From positions 110,727 through 174,726 of the forward strand of contig NZ_CALLVK010000020.1 in assembly GCF_938010525.1 (NCBI RefSeq): DNA of 64,000 bases, written 5' to 3'. Below, in pieces: positions 56,657 to 64,000 of the stretch (its first letter is position 1; the number at the start of each line of letters is the position of its first letter). This DNA comes from Abiotrophia sp938010525 (lineage in GTDB: Bacteria; Bacillota; Bacilli; Lactobacillales; Aerococcaceae). The position numbers and the translations under genes were made by a program. The notes under the pieces are model-generated. The model was not told the origin of the DNA and ran no database searches. It saw only the letters and a list, made by a program, of their open reading frames with translations.

Positions 56657-58828
56657 CTAAATCTCCTCCCATCGAATTTCGCTCGCAGCCAAGGAAACTT
56701 CATGGCTAATTCCTTGACCATCATAGACAGTCGTTACTTGTGGCTCAGCGGTATTATTTACAACTGCATACTTGCCCTTAGCTGGGTAGGCATGAACCTC
56801 AACAGCTGGGTTGCTACTATGCCATTTATTAAAGTCAGCTTCCTTATGTGCCGCATAGTAGAGGGCACGCATGAGTAAACGCGTATTGTCAATGCTGTAA
56901 GGTAAGCCAGCTAGGTAGACCCCACGACCTTGACCATAATCGTGTGCTGCCATATGAACTTCGCCATTGCTGTATTCTAAAATTTCTGTCTCTTCACTTA
57001 GGGCATAGAGGTTATGCATGGACTCCCCGAAATCTGGCACCTGACCAGTCACTAAATCTGCCGTAATAAAGTGACTGCCTTGGGCTTGAGTGAAGTATTT
57101 GTCGGTCGATAGGGAGAAGCCTAACTCCTTATCCACCCCAAGAATTTCAGCTAATTGGAAGAAACGACCATTTTGAAGATGGGCACTTGGTTCGCCAACG
57201 CCAACCAAACCGCCGCCTTGGTAGACGAAGCGACGAATGGCACTTAACAATTCTGGGCGTGCCCAATGTTGGCCACCACTAAAGGCGGTTCCGGCATCGC
57301 CTGCGTTAATTAAGACGTCCACATCTGCCGGCACGCCGTCAGCAATCACCTGGTCAAAACTCAAGAAGACTACCTCAACCGCCGCACCACTGAGGGCTTC
57401 TAGAATCCCTAAATAGGAGTAGATTTGCTTATAGTGCAAGGCATGCGCCACCATGTGCGTTTGCCAGGTACGAAGTGCTCCCCAAGCATTGAGAATCCCT
57501 ACTTTTAGCCCCACATAAGGCTTGGTGTCTTTGACAATGGCGTAGATATCCCGGAATTCATCCGCCACTTCTTCGATATAGGAAACAAATTTAGGGAATT
57601 TATAGGCAAGGCTGAGATAACCCCCATAACCAATCCGGTCAACCGGCTTACGCATAATGGCCCGGCGTGCTGTCAGCCAATTCTCGTTAGCTTCAATGGT
57701 CGGATCATTTCCTTCATAGAAGGTATCTGGGAAGAAGTATGGCAGGAAGCGACCTTCGGTATATTTAACATGTGGAATATCGGCAATCATCCGCAAGGTA
57801 GCCCCGCCTCCGACTGATCCAACTACTGCGTCCAAGCCAATATCTTTGAAATAAGGGCCATAAGGTTCGGTCCCAATCCAGTTATCGCCTAGGAACATCA
57901 TGGCTTCTTTGCCTGCTTCATGTACGATATCCACTAACTTCTTGGCTTCTTGAGCCACAAAGTGGCTTTGGAAATCGACATAGTCTAAGTAGGCCTTAGA
58001 AGGCACGCGGAAAGCCGTGTTATAGTAACCTTGATCAACAAAGTCTTCCGGTCTCAGACGATAACCTTTGGCTTCTTGGAAGGCTAGGATGGCGGCTGGT
58101 GAGACAGAAGCTCCATAACCAAACCAGTCGACAAATTTCTCTTTGGCCTTGTCATTGAAGACGAGGGTGAAATGGTAGAAGAAGGTGGTAAAGCGGACCA
58201 CATCCGTCTTAGGATTTTCCTGGCACCAACGTCTGAGGTAGTCTGACATGAAGCGGTTGGAATGTGGCTGACGCACATCAAAAGGAATATCATGAGCCAC
58301 TGAGTCGCCCCAATTATTAGTGATATGGTTATACATTTGAGTTGGGTCCCAAATCTTATAAACTAAGAAGGAAACCGTATATTCATGGAAGGGCTCTGCC
58401 CCTTCCACAAGCACTAGGTCCCGCTCTTGATCCACCTGCCACTGGCTGCTTGGGACTACTTGGCCAGTGGTGCGGTTAATGACTTCCCACCACTCCTTAG
58501 GATCATGGTGATAGTCAGGTACTACTTGTTCCCGATAGTAGCCCTGCATGAAATCAATGGCTAAGCTTTCTTTGCTTGCGGTATGGAAGGGCGACATCAA
58601 ATAGAGTTGTTGGCACTCTTCCATATGGTCTTTGATAAAATCATTATGATTTCGAGCTACAAAATAGGTTGTATAGATAGAAGCATCTAAATCTTTGACG
58701 GCTTCTTCTAACTTGGTCCCATCGGAATCGCGGATGGCATCAGCTCCCCATCGATCTAATAATTCTTGAGTTTGCGCAAGGAAATTGCGCTCACTTGGTA
58801 AAGTAAGTCTGCCTTTTGATTTGGCCAT
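56657..58828 (-). CDS. gnpA: GH112 galacto-N-biose/lacto-N-biose phosphorylase
   Basis: A 723-residue cytoplasmic phosphorylase that splits beta-1,3-galactosyl-N-acetylhexosamine into galactose-1-phosphate and GalNAc or GlcNAc. GH112 hallmarks are the start GRLTLPSERNFLAQTQELLDRWGADAIRDSDG, YHHDPKEWWEVINR, FTTFFYHFTLVFND and FLGDNWIGTEPYGPYF, where Asp315 corresponds to the catalytic acid Asp313 of the bifidobacterial enzyme. A glutamine-amidotransferase-like domain (INAGDAGTAFSGGQHW; GGGLVGVGEPSA) and a C-terminal beta domain follow. It is encoded directly after the two sugar permeases, which implies import of the intact disaccharide. Confidence 0.96.
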   Translation of the reverse strand: MAKSKGRLTLPSERNFLAQTQELLDRWGADAIRDSDGTKLEEAVKDLDASIYTTYFVARNHNDFIKDHMEECQQLYLMSPFHTASKESLAIDFMQGYYREQVVPDYHHDPKEWWEVINRTTGQVVPSSQWQVDQERDLVLVEGAEPFHEYTVSFLVYKIWDPTQMYNHITNNWGDSVAHDIPFDVRQPHSNRFMSDYLRRWCQENPKTDVVRFTTFFYHFTLVFNDKAKEKFVDWFGYGASVSPAAILAFQEAKGYRLRPEDFVDQGYYNTAFRVPSKAYLDYVDFQSHFVAQEAKKLVDIVHEAGKEAMMFLGDNWIGTEPYGPYFKDIGLDAVVGSVGGGATLRMIADIPHVKYTEGRFLPYFFPDTFYEGNDPTIEANENWLTARRAIMRKPVDRIGYGGYLSLAYKFPKFVSYIEEVADEFRDIYAIVKDTKPYVGLKVGILNAWGALRTWQTHMVAHALHYKQIYSYLGILEALSGAAVEVVFLSFDQVIADGVPADVDVLINAGDAGTAFSGGQHWARPELLSAIRRFVYQGGGLVGVGEPSAHLQNGRFFQLAEILGVDKELGFSLSTDKYFTQAQGSHFITADLVTGQVPDFGESMHNLYALSEETEILEYSNGEVHMAAHDYGQGRGVYLAGLPYSIDNTRLLMRALYYAAHKEADFNKWHSSNPAVEVHAYPAKGKYAVVNNTAEPQVTTVYDGQGISHEVSLAASEIRWEEI

Positions 58829-58874
58829 TTACTACATCTCCTTCGTCTTCTAAGTCTCAATATCAAGGCTTGGC

Positions 58875-59738
58875 TTATTCCTTGGAGCCGCCCGCTGTCA
58901 TCCCCTCGGTCAGACGCTTCTGAACGAAAATATAGAGGATGAGGGTTGGCAACATGACCATGACCATGCCGGCGTAAAGTTGACCATATTGTTGGGCCGC
59001 ATTTTGCGCTGCCATTAAGTTCATCAAACCTACCGGCAGGGTCCGTAACTCTTGTTTATTCATCAGGGTAAAGGAAATGATGTACTCATTCCAGAAGCCT
59101 AGGAAGTTAAAGAGAATAACCGTGATAATACTTGGCTTAGCCATAGGAATCATAATCCGCATCATGGTCGTGAAATGATTAGCTCCATCAATCGAAGCCG
59201 CTTCTTCAAAAGTTGACGGCAAGGTCATGAAGTAGCTAGACAAGAGATAGATGGTAAATGGCAGAGAGGTTGCCGCATAGACCAAGGCTAGGATGAAGCG
59301 GTTGTTTAAGAGCTCTGGCATCATGGCAAAGCCTTTTTTTGCATCGACCAACATCAAGAAGATAGGTACTACAATGTAGTTAACGTTGATGAAGAGTCCA
59401 CCCTTAAAGAGTTGACGTAAAAGGCCACGGCCTGGGAACTCAAAACGCGCTAGAACATAAGCGGCTGGCAAGGCCAAGGCTAAGAGAAGCGCCAAAGCCA
59501 TAGCCGTTACGACTACCGAGTTGAAGACATAAGCTCCCATGCTAGCCCGGTTCCAGGCATCGACAAAGTTCTGCCAGTAGAGTCCCATTGGCAAGGACCA
59601 AGGCGAACGGTAGAATTCTGAATTTTCCTTAAGTGAGGCCAGAAAGACCCAACCCACTGGCACAATAATCGAAATAGCCAGGAGCGACAGCACTAAGTAG
59701 ATAAAAATCTTGTATAAACGATTCGTTGAACGACTCAT
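58875..59738 (-). CDS. Carbohydrate ABC permease (MalG-type)
   Basis: A 287-residue inner-membrane permease of the CUT1 sugar family. Six hydrophobic segments are visible, starting with FIYLVLSLLAISIIVPVGWVFLASL. The EAA loop is FEEAASIDGANHFTTMMRIMIPMAKPS. C-terminal QYGQLYAGMVMVMLPTLILYIFVQKRLTEGMTAGGSKE is typical of MalG-type subunits. It lies between the MalF-type permease and the GH112 phosphorylase genes. Confidence 0.94.
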   Translation of the reverse strand: MSRSTNRLYKIFIYLVLSLLAISIIVPVGWVFLASLKENSEFYRSPWSLPMGLYWQNFVDAWNRASMGAYVFNSVVVTAMALALLLALALPAAYVLARFEFPGRGLLRQLFKGGLFINVNYIVVPIFLMLVDAKKGFAMMPELLNNRFILALVYAATSLPFTIYLLSSYFMTLPSTFEEAASIDGANHFTTMMRIMIPMAKPSIITVILFNFLGFWNEYIISFTLMNKQELRTLPVGLMNLMAAQNAAQQYGQLYAGMVMVMLPTLILYIFVQKRLTEGMTAGGSKE

Positions 59739-59753
59739 TTGACTGGCTCCTTT

Positions 59754-60647
59754 CTAGTATTCAAGAATGTCCCGCTTGGTTACGGCACTAACGACCGCTG
59801 ACAAGACGAAGGAGAAGATGAAAATAACAACCCCAATGGCCATCCCGTAGCCATAGGATGAGTTGGTATAGGCTTGCCCATACATGTAGGATAAGACTAC
59901 CGAAGATGCTCCGTTTGGCCCTTCGCTGGTCATGGTTTGGACCAAGAGGAAGCTGAGGTTGATGGTAGAAATAATGAAGAAGGTCAAGGTAGTCCGAATG
60001 TTATTCCAGACTAGTGGCAGGGTCACGGCGAAGAACTGCTTAACCTTACCCGCCCCATCCAAATCTGCTGCTTCATAGAAGGAAGTTGGGATATTGGCCA
60101 TTGATGCCATGTACATGACCATGTAATAACCAATAGCCTGCCATACTAAAGCACCAATCAAGGCATAGAGCACCAACTGCTTGTCCCCCAACCAAAGAAT
60201 CGGTGGAGCCTGCTCCCCTCTAAAGATTGCCAAGAAAGAATTTAACATCCCGTTGTTAGGGTCATAGATGGCGGAGAAAATACCGGAAATAACAACGATG
60301 GATAAGATATTTGGAATATAGAAAATTACCCGGAAGAAGTTTTGTCCCTTAATTTTCTCTGTCGATAGAATGGAAGCGAAGAGAATGGCAATGGCTAGGG
60401 TAATAATGGTCACCAGCACAATTAAGACAATGGTATTTTGGAAGGCTCGAATAAATTTAGTGTCGTTGAAAAGTTTGATAAAGTTATCGAAATACACGAA
60501 AGTCTTTTTGGCTGAGAATCCACCCCACTTGTAGAGGGACATGCGAAAGACTTGAAATGTCGGATACAACATGAAGAGGGCGAACAAGAGGGTCGCAGGT
60601 ATCACGCAAATCAAGGCAAAGCGGGTTTTGGATGCTTTTGAATTCAT
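59754..60647 (-). CDS. Carbohydrate ABC permease (MalF-type)
   Basis: A 297-residue CUT1 permease. Features are FALICVIPATLLFALFMLYPTFQVFRMSL, FRVIFYIPNILSIVVISGIFSAIYDP, and the EAA loop FYEAADLDGAGKVKQFFAVTLPLVWNNI. It pairs with the MalG-type subunit encoded 15 bases downstream. No ATPase gene is in the operon, so a shared MsmK-like ATPase elsewhere is expected. Confidence 0.94.
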   Translation of the reverse strand: MNSKASKTRFALICVIPATLLFALFMLYPTFQVFRMSLYKWGGFSAKKTFVYFDNFIKLFNDTKFIRAFQNTIVLIVLVTIITLAIAILFASILSTEKIKGQNFFRVIFYIPNILSIVVISGIFSAIYDPNNGMLNSFLAIFRGEQAPPILWLGDKQLVLYALIGALVWQAIGYYMVMYMASMANIPTSFYEAADLDGAGKVKQFFAVTLPLVWNNIRTTLTFFIISTINLSFLLVQTMTSEGPNGASSVVLSYMYGQAYTNSSYGYGMAIGVVIFIFSFVLSAVVSAVTKRDILEY

Positions 60648-60740
60648 GATAAGTACTCCTTTCTAAATCGCCGTGCTGGCGTCTCTTATAAGTATGACCC
60701 TGGCTCATAAGAGGCATCAACACGTGCGTTATCAATAAAA

Positions 60741-60771
60741 GTCCCACTCCCACCAAGGCGGAAGTGGGCAC
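60741..60771 (-). terminator. Internal terminator-like hairpin after the binding-protein gene
   Basis: Arms GTCCCACTCCCACC and GGCGGAAGTGGGCAC (imperfect) with a T-rich tail on the complement, in the 146-base gap between the binding-protein and permease genes. It should lower permease and enzyme expression relative to the binding protein. Confidence 0.6.
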
Positions 60772-60793
60772 TATGTCAATGCTTAAGCTAGCA

Positions 60794-62107
60794 TTAGTGG
60801 CTGATGCTGTCGTGGAATTGTTTCATTACTTCTACGACGTTAGATTGCCAATCTTTCACGCTGAGGTCACCAGATACTACAGAGTTGAATGCTTCGTAAA
60901 GTGTTGCCTTGAGGTCTACCCCTTCGATGGCTTCAGCAGATACGAAACCACCTAAACCTGGTAATACGCCTTCGTCATAGATTTTATAGAAGACTTGTTT
61001 TTCAGCTGGTAACTTGCTAATCAAACCTTTAACTGGTTGAACAGCCCCGTGTTTAGCGAAGATTTCAGCTGCCTTGTCAGAGTAGAGGAAGGCAATGAAT
61101 TCTTTGGCTGCTTTTTGTTGTTTAGCTTCTTTTGGAATCCAGATATGTTCCAAGAAGGTATAAGCGTATTGTTTGCCACCTTCTTTGAGGGTTGGCACAG
61201 CCGCCATGCCCCATTCGAAGCCGTCAGCACGTGGTGCATCTTTCATTTCGTCCACAACCCAGCTACCATTTGGCATGAAGAGGGCTTTGTTGTCTAGGAC
61301 TGCTTGTTGGTTCTTAGTGAAGCCGTCTTTGTTAGCATTAGCCACAGTAGTTGCTTCAGTGTTCTTAGCTAACTCACCTAAAGTTTCGAAGACCTTGGTT
61401 AACTCAGCGCCAGACCAAACTTCTGGATCGTAGTTCATGGCTTTGTTGAAGAGCTCTGCCCCACCAGCGGAGTAGATTACGCTAGAGAAGAAGGTGTCTA
61501 AATAGCCAGCCGTTGGATAGGTGAAGAGGGCAATGTTTTCTTTCTTAGCTTCTTCAGCTAATTTCCACATTTGATCCCAAGTCTTAGGTACTTCCCAGCC
61601 TTTTGCTTTGAAGAGCGCCTTGTTGTAGAAGAGACCAGTTGGAGAGTAGAACATTGGCATTAAGTAAGTTTTGCCATCGTTATATGGGTTAGTTGATGTA
61701 GAATCAGTAAAGCCTGGTAAGAGTTTTTCCTTAACTGTCTTGTCTTCACCTGGAACCTTCAAATCCAAAACATCGGTTAAGTCAGCTAATGCCTTATCCT
61801 TGATTAAGGTTTCTGGTAAAGCTTTCTTACGGCTTTGTGCCAAGAGCACTACGTCAGGGTAGTCACCAGATTGGAGACGTGGGGTGATCGCATCTTCGAG
61901 TTCCTTTTCCATGGTCAACTTGATGTCGACATTTGGATTGACTTGCTTATAGGCTTCAATGATTTCTGGCCATAACTTGGTCCCATAAGCTGTTTCGATG
62001 GCTGCGAAGTCTAAGGTCACCTTTTCTTCTGCTGACACATTGGCAACTCCGAAGAAACTTGGCAAAGCACAAGCTAAAGCAGCTGCTGATACTAAAGCTT
62101 TTTTCAT
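60794..62107 (-). CDS. Extracellular sugar-binding protein of the galacto-N-biose ABC transporter
   Basis: A 437-residue family 1 solute-binding protein. Signature segments are TKLWPEIIEAYKQVNPNVDIKLTME, YPDVVLLAQSRKK, YSPTGLFYNKALFKAKGWEVPKTWDQMW and AALFMPNGSWVVDEM. The start is ATG 62107 with AAGGAGTG upstream. The signal peptide MKKALVSAAALACALPSFFGVANVSA contains a Cys but in a poor lipobox context (AALAC); cleavage after VSA by signal peptidase I looks likely. Ligand by context: Gal-beta-1,3-GalNAc or Gal-beta-1,3-GlcNAc. Confidence 0.92.
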   Translation of the reverse strand: MKKALVSAAALACALPSFFGVANVSAEEKVTLDFAAIETAYGTKLWPEIIEAYKQVNPNVDIKLTMEKELEDAITPRLQSGDYPDVVLLAQSRKKALPETLIKDKALADLTDVLDLKVPGEDKTVKEKLLPGFTDSTSTNPYNDGKTYLMPMFYSPTGLFYNKALFKAKGWEVPKTWDQMWKLAEEAKKENIALFTYPTAGYLDTFFSSVIYSAGGAELFNKAMNYDPEVWSGAELTKVFETLGELAKNTEATTVANANKDGFTKNQQAVLDNKALFMPNGSWVVDEMKDAPRADGFEWGMAAVPTLKEGGKQYAYTFLEHIWIPKEAKQQKAAKEFIAFLYSDKAAEIFAKHGAVQPVKGLISKLPAEKQVFYKIYDEGVLPGLGGFVSAEAIEGVDLKATLYEAFNSVVSGDLSVKDWQSNVVEVMKQFHDSISH

Positions 62108-62149
62108 GTAAAACACTCCTTATAAAATTTTATTGGATCTTACACTCTT

Positions 62150-62176
62150 ATCATACCATAGGTGCAACCGTTTTAC
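62150..62176 (-). promoter_or_regulatory. GNB operon promoter region with cre-like site
   Basis: TATGAT on the complement (62150-62155) is the likely -10 box of the binding-protein operon. TGCAACCGTTTTAC (62163-62176) fits the cre consensus TGNAANCGNTNNCA except for the last two bases and covers the -35 zone, where no consensus -35 exists. CcpA repression is likely. Confidence 0.5.
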
Positions 62177-62226
62177 TTGCAGATTCTTGTTGTAAACTTG
62201 CAGATTCTTGCGGATTGTTGTATAAT
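62175..62226 (+). promoter_or_regulatory. Tandem repeats and promoter before the AraC-type gene
   Basis: ACTTGCAGATTCTTG occurs at 62175-62189 and again at 62196-62210, exactly 21 bases apart (two helical turns), as expected for an AraC-family activator site. The second copy contains TTGCAG, which with TATAAT at 62221 and a 17-base spacer forms the promoter of the AraC-type gene. Confidence 0.65.
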
Positions 62227-62275
62227 GTAACTAGATAAATGATAGCGTTTTAATAACTTTAAGGAGTGTCCCCAC

Positions 62276-63172
62276 ATGTATATTCGCTATACCATCACCC
62301 ATAAGCCTGAAGAGGTCAGTCAAAATCATTTCCAGGTTCTATCAGTTAATATTGTCTCCTATGATGCTAACTGGCATTCCACTATGCATCACCACAATTT
62401 CGCCGAAATTTTCTATTGTTTGGACGGATCTGGTTACCTACTGACTGAATTCGGGCGGACTCCCATCCACAAACACTCTCTCCTACTCGTCAACCCCTTC
62501 ATCGAGCATACGGAGCACACCTCCCTTATCTACCCACTCAAGTATCTAGTAATAGGGATCAAGGGGCCAGAGATTATTCTACCCTCTCACGCTACAGATA
62601 ATGGGCTATTTAGCTTCGAAGACAGCAACCATCAGTTCTATCGTCTTATCCGTGAAGTTATGACAGAATGTGAATTAAATCAGCCTTACTCTAGCCAAAT
62701 TATCGACCATTTAATTAATTCCTTGATTCTTAGACTTAATAACGTGGCTAATAGCCAGCTAGCCATGGCACGGGAGACGCCCTTATCTGCCAGTGTCAGC
62801 TTAGCTAAGCACTACATCGATAATCATTTCTCCAAGAACATTAATCTTGAGCAATTAGAAGAACGAGCCCATGTTTCTCGCTTCCACTTATCCCACCAAT
62901 TTAAGGAAGAACTCGGCCTCTCACCTATCAACTACCTCAATCAGGTTCGCCTAGGGCAGGCCCAAGAACTCCTACTGACTACCAATTACACTGTACTGCA
63001 AATTACCGAAATGGTTGGTTTCAATTCCGTCTCCTACTTCTCCAATAAATTCCACGAGGCAGTCGGCATGACACCTCGCGCCTATCGTAACCTCCATGCC
63101 TCAAGCCTGATCCAAACAGGCAGTCTCAAAGAATCGTATCGGCTACCCGATAATTTGGTAAGAAAAAATTAG
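62276..63172 (+). CDS. AraC-family transcriptional regulator
   Basis: A 298-residue regulator. The N-terminal cupin-like sensor domain has HSTMHHHNFAEIFYCLDGSGYLLTE and LLVNPFIEHTEHTS. The C-terminal double HTH spans about 180-280 (HYIDNHFSKNINLEQLEERAHVSRFHLSHQFKEELG and ITEMVGFNSVSYFSNKFHEAVGMTPRAYR). AAGGAG precedes the ATG. Divergent from the GH112 transport operon, it is the likely activator responding to the disaccharide or a breakdown product and binding the tandem repeats in the shared intergenic region. Confidence 0.93.
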   Translation: MYIRYTITHKPEEVSQNHFQVLSVNIVSYDANWHSTMHHHNFAEIFYCLDGSGYLLTEFGRTPIHKHSLLLVNPFIEHTEHTSLIYPLKYLVIGIKGPEIILPSHATDNGLFSFEDSNHQFYRLIREVMTECELNQPYSSQIIDHLINSLILRLNNVANSQLAMARETPLSASVSLAKHYIDNHFSKNINLEQLEERAHVSRFHLSHQFKEELGLSPINYLNQVRLGQAQELLLTTNYTVLQITEMVGFNSVSYFSNKFHEAVGMTPRAYRNLHASSLIQTGSLKESYRLPDNLVRKN

Positions 63173-63188
63173 CACAGTTTCTTTATGA

Positions 63189-63218
63189 AAAACCACTGAT
63201 CTTCGCATCAGTGGTTTT
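63189..63218 (+). terminator. Terminator of the AraC-type gene
   Basis: Perfect arms AAAACCACTGAT and ATCAGTGGTTTT with a 6-base loop, ending in T residues. Confidence 0.88.
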
Positions 63219-63316
63219 GTTGTTAAATCAATGAATTTTTATGAAAATATGCCATATCTTATTAGTCAATATCGATACTTTTTACACTAAGTCTAAACAA
63301 GTACAAAGTCTATAAT

Positions 63317-63356
63317 AACAACAGTTGTTGCGCTTTCTCGGTTTTTATGGTATAAT
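63317..63356 (+). promoter_or_regulatory. grcA promoter with inverted repeat
   Basis: TTGCGC (-35, 63328-63333) and TATAAT (-10, 63351-63356) are separated by 17 bases. The perfect inverted repeat AACAAC-A-GTTGTT (63317-63329) touches the -35 box and may be an operator. Confidence 0.6.
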
Positions 63357-63388
63357 ATAGTTATCAAAATCACAAAGAGGTGTTTTTT

Positions 63389-63634
63389 ATGGTAAAAGCG
63401 AGTAAGGAACGTTGCGAAAACTTAGTTGCTCTGTTGGACGGTTACTCCAAAAAAGGCGGTCACCATCTTAACATCAACGTATTTGACCGGGATACTTTAA
63501 TGGATGCTATGGAACATCCAGAAAACTACCCTCAATTGACTATTCGTGTGTCTGGTTATGCTGTTAACTTCAACAAATTGACCCGCGAACAACAATTGGA
63601 CGTTATCAACCGTACAATGCACGAAGGCATGTAA
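63389..63634 (+). CDS. grcA: Autonomous glycyl radical cofactor
   Basis: An 81-residue protein equal to the C-terminal domain of pyruvate formate-lyase. The glycyl-radical motif RVSGYAVNF is followed by NKLTREQQLDVINRTMHEGM, and GGHHLNINVFDRDTL precedes it. GrcA-type proteins replace the damaged C-terminal domain of oxygen-cleaved pyruvate formate-lyase after activation by PflA. The start is ATG 63389 (MVKASKER) with AGAGGTG upstream; an upstream in-frame ATG at 63380 is too close to the ribosome site. It is a stand-alone gene with its own promoter and terminator, not a fragment of a larger frame. Confidence 0.92.
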   Translation: MVKASKERCENLVALLDGYSKKGGHHLNINVFDRDTLMDAMEHPENYPQLTIRVSGYAVNFNKLTREQQLDVINRTMHEGM

Positions 63635-63644
63635 TCTTGCCTTT

Positions 63645-63666
63645 AGCCCTGGCGCTTGCTAGGGCT
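63645..63666 (+). terminator. Terminator of grcA
   Basis: Arms AGCCCT and AGGGCT, extended by GC/GC across a bulge, followed by CTTTTATTT. Confidence 0.75.
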
Positions 63667-63695
63667 CTTTTATTTGGATCATATTCTTACTATAC

Positions 63696-63731
63696 AAAAA
63701 GAACCTTGAAGATTGCTTCAAGGTTCTTTTT
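63696..63731. terminator. Terminator of the tRNA cluster
   Basis: Perfect arms AAAAAGAACCTTGAAG and CTTCAAGGTTCTTTTT with a 4-base loop, downstream of the leftward tRNA genes. Confidence 0.88.
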
Positions 63732-63765
63732 GACTCATGCTTTCCTATCATTTCTGATGGAAGAA

Positions 63766-63849
63766 TACCGGCGGCCGGGGTCGAACCGGCACGCCCTCGC
63801 GGGCACTGGATTTTGAGTCCAGCGCGTCTGCCAATTCCGCCACGCCGGC
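63766..63849 (-). tRNA. tRNA-Leu (anticodon CAA)
   Basis: Class II tRNA of 84 bases: acceptor GCCGGCG/CGCCGGT, anticodon arm CTGGA-CTCAAAA-TCCAG with anticodon CAA, long variable arm and T-arm GCCGG-TTCGACC-CCGGC. The CCA end is not encoded. Confidence 0.95.
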
Positions 63850-63858
63850 ATATCAGGA

Positions 63859-63929
<71 letters not shown>

Positions 63930-63946
63930 ATCAAAATATAAAAAAA

Positions 63947-64000
63947 CTGGGGTAGCTGGATTCGAACCAACGAATGACGGAGTCAAAGTCCGTTGCCTTA
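63947..64000 (-). tRNA. tRNA-Gln (anticodon TTG), partial
   Basis: The 3' 54 bases of a tRNA cut by the window edge: anticodon arm CGGA-CTTTGAC-TCCG with anticodon TTG, T-arm TTGG-TTCGAAT-CCAG-type and acceptor end TACCCCA with discriminator G. It leads the Gln-Cys-Leu cluster within the window. Confidence 0.9.

Overview
The window comes from a low-to-moderate G+C Gram-positive coccus of the order Lactobacillales. Supporting signs are strong AAGGAGG ribosome sites, the mevalonate gene order mvaK1-mvaD-mvaK2-fni, two LPXTG-type sortase substrates (one with a YSIRK-like signal), KtrAB, Spx-like and YebC proteins, and possible WalR, CcpA and PurR sites. An Aerococcaceae/Abiotrophia-like organism is my best guess, but nothing here proves the genus.

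Layout. Positions 1-1,330 hold a secreted protein that runs off the left edge and an alpha/beta hydrolase. Positions about 1,330-4,260 are visibly A+T-rich and look like the remnant of an integrated element beside the 3' end of guaA: a pyrophosphatase-like small protein between two direct repeats, a truncated tyrosine integrase, an apparent HTH-DUF3173 fusion and an unrecognised 297-residue protein. Positions 4,265-6,037 carry guaA and tRNA-Leu(GAG). Positions 6,170-12,091 encode a giant cell-wall-anchored GH101 endo-alpha-N-acetylgalactosaminidase. Positions 12,329-16,575 hold the four-gene mevalonate operon, divergent from coaA. Positions 17,700-39,800 are mostly housekeeping: DegV, YigZ, a GTPase with a YugP-type protease, an ABC transporter with its own two-component system, YebC, a glycosyltransferase, Tex, a phosphatase, a purine permease, a 5'-nucleotidase, PepF with an aminotransferase and an Lrp regulator, a DUF218 protein and RlmH. 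Positions 39,830-50,970 contain KtrBA, an LPNTG surface protein, a PhnDCEE-type ABC transporter, HtrA, an ArsR regulator, a CPBP protease, a secreted protein and an Spx/ArsC-like protein.

Positions 51,137-63,172 form a coherent amino-sugar region: lacD-nagA-agaS facing nagB, then an operon for a sugar-binding protein, two permeases, a GH112 galacto-N-biose/lacto-N-biose phosphorylase, a small membrane protein and a ROK kinase, facing an AraC-type regulator. With the GH101 enzyme this suggests a full route for mucin core-1 O-glycans. The disaccharide Gal-beta-1,3-GalNAc is released outside, imported, phosphorolysed to Gal-1-P and GalNAc, and the GalNAc is phosphorylated, deacetylated, deaminated/isomerised to tagatose-6-P and split by LacD. 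A dedicated tagatose-6-P kinase is not in the window.

The right edge has a stand-alone glycyl-radical domain protein (GrcA) and a tRNA cluster (Leu-CAA, Cys-GCA, partial Gln-TTG). Regulatory signals of note are a DesR/YvfU-like operator, two matching PurBox-like sites, three WalR-type direct repeats, tandem repeats before the AraC gene, and an unassigned structured RNA of about 130 nt before the 5'-nucleotidase gene.
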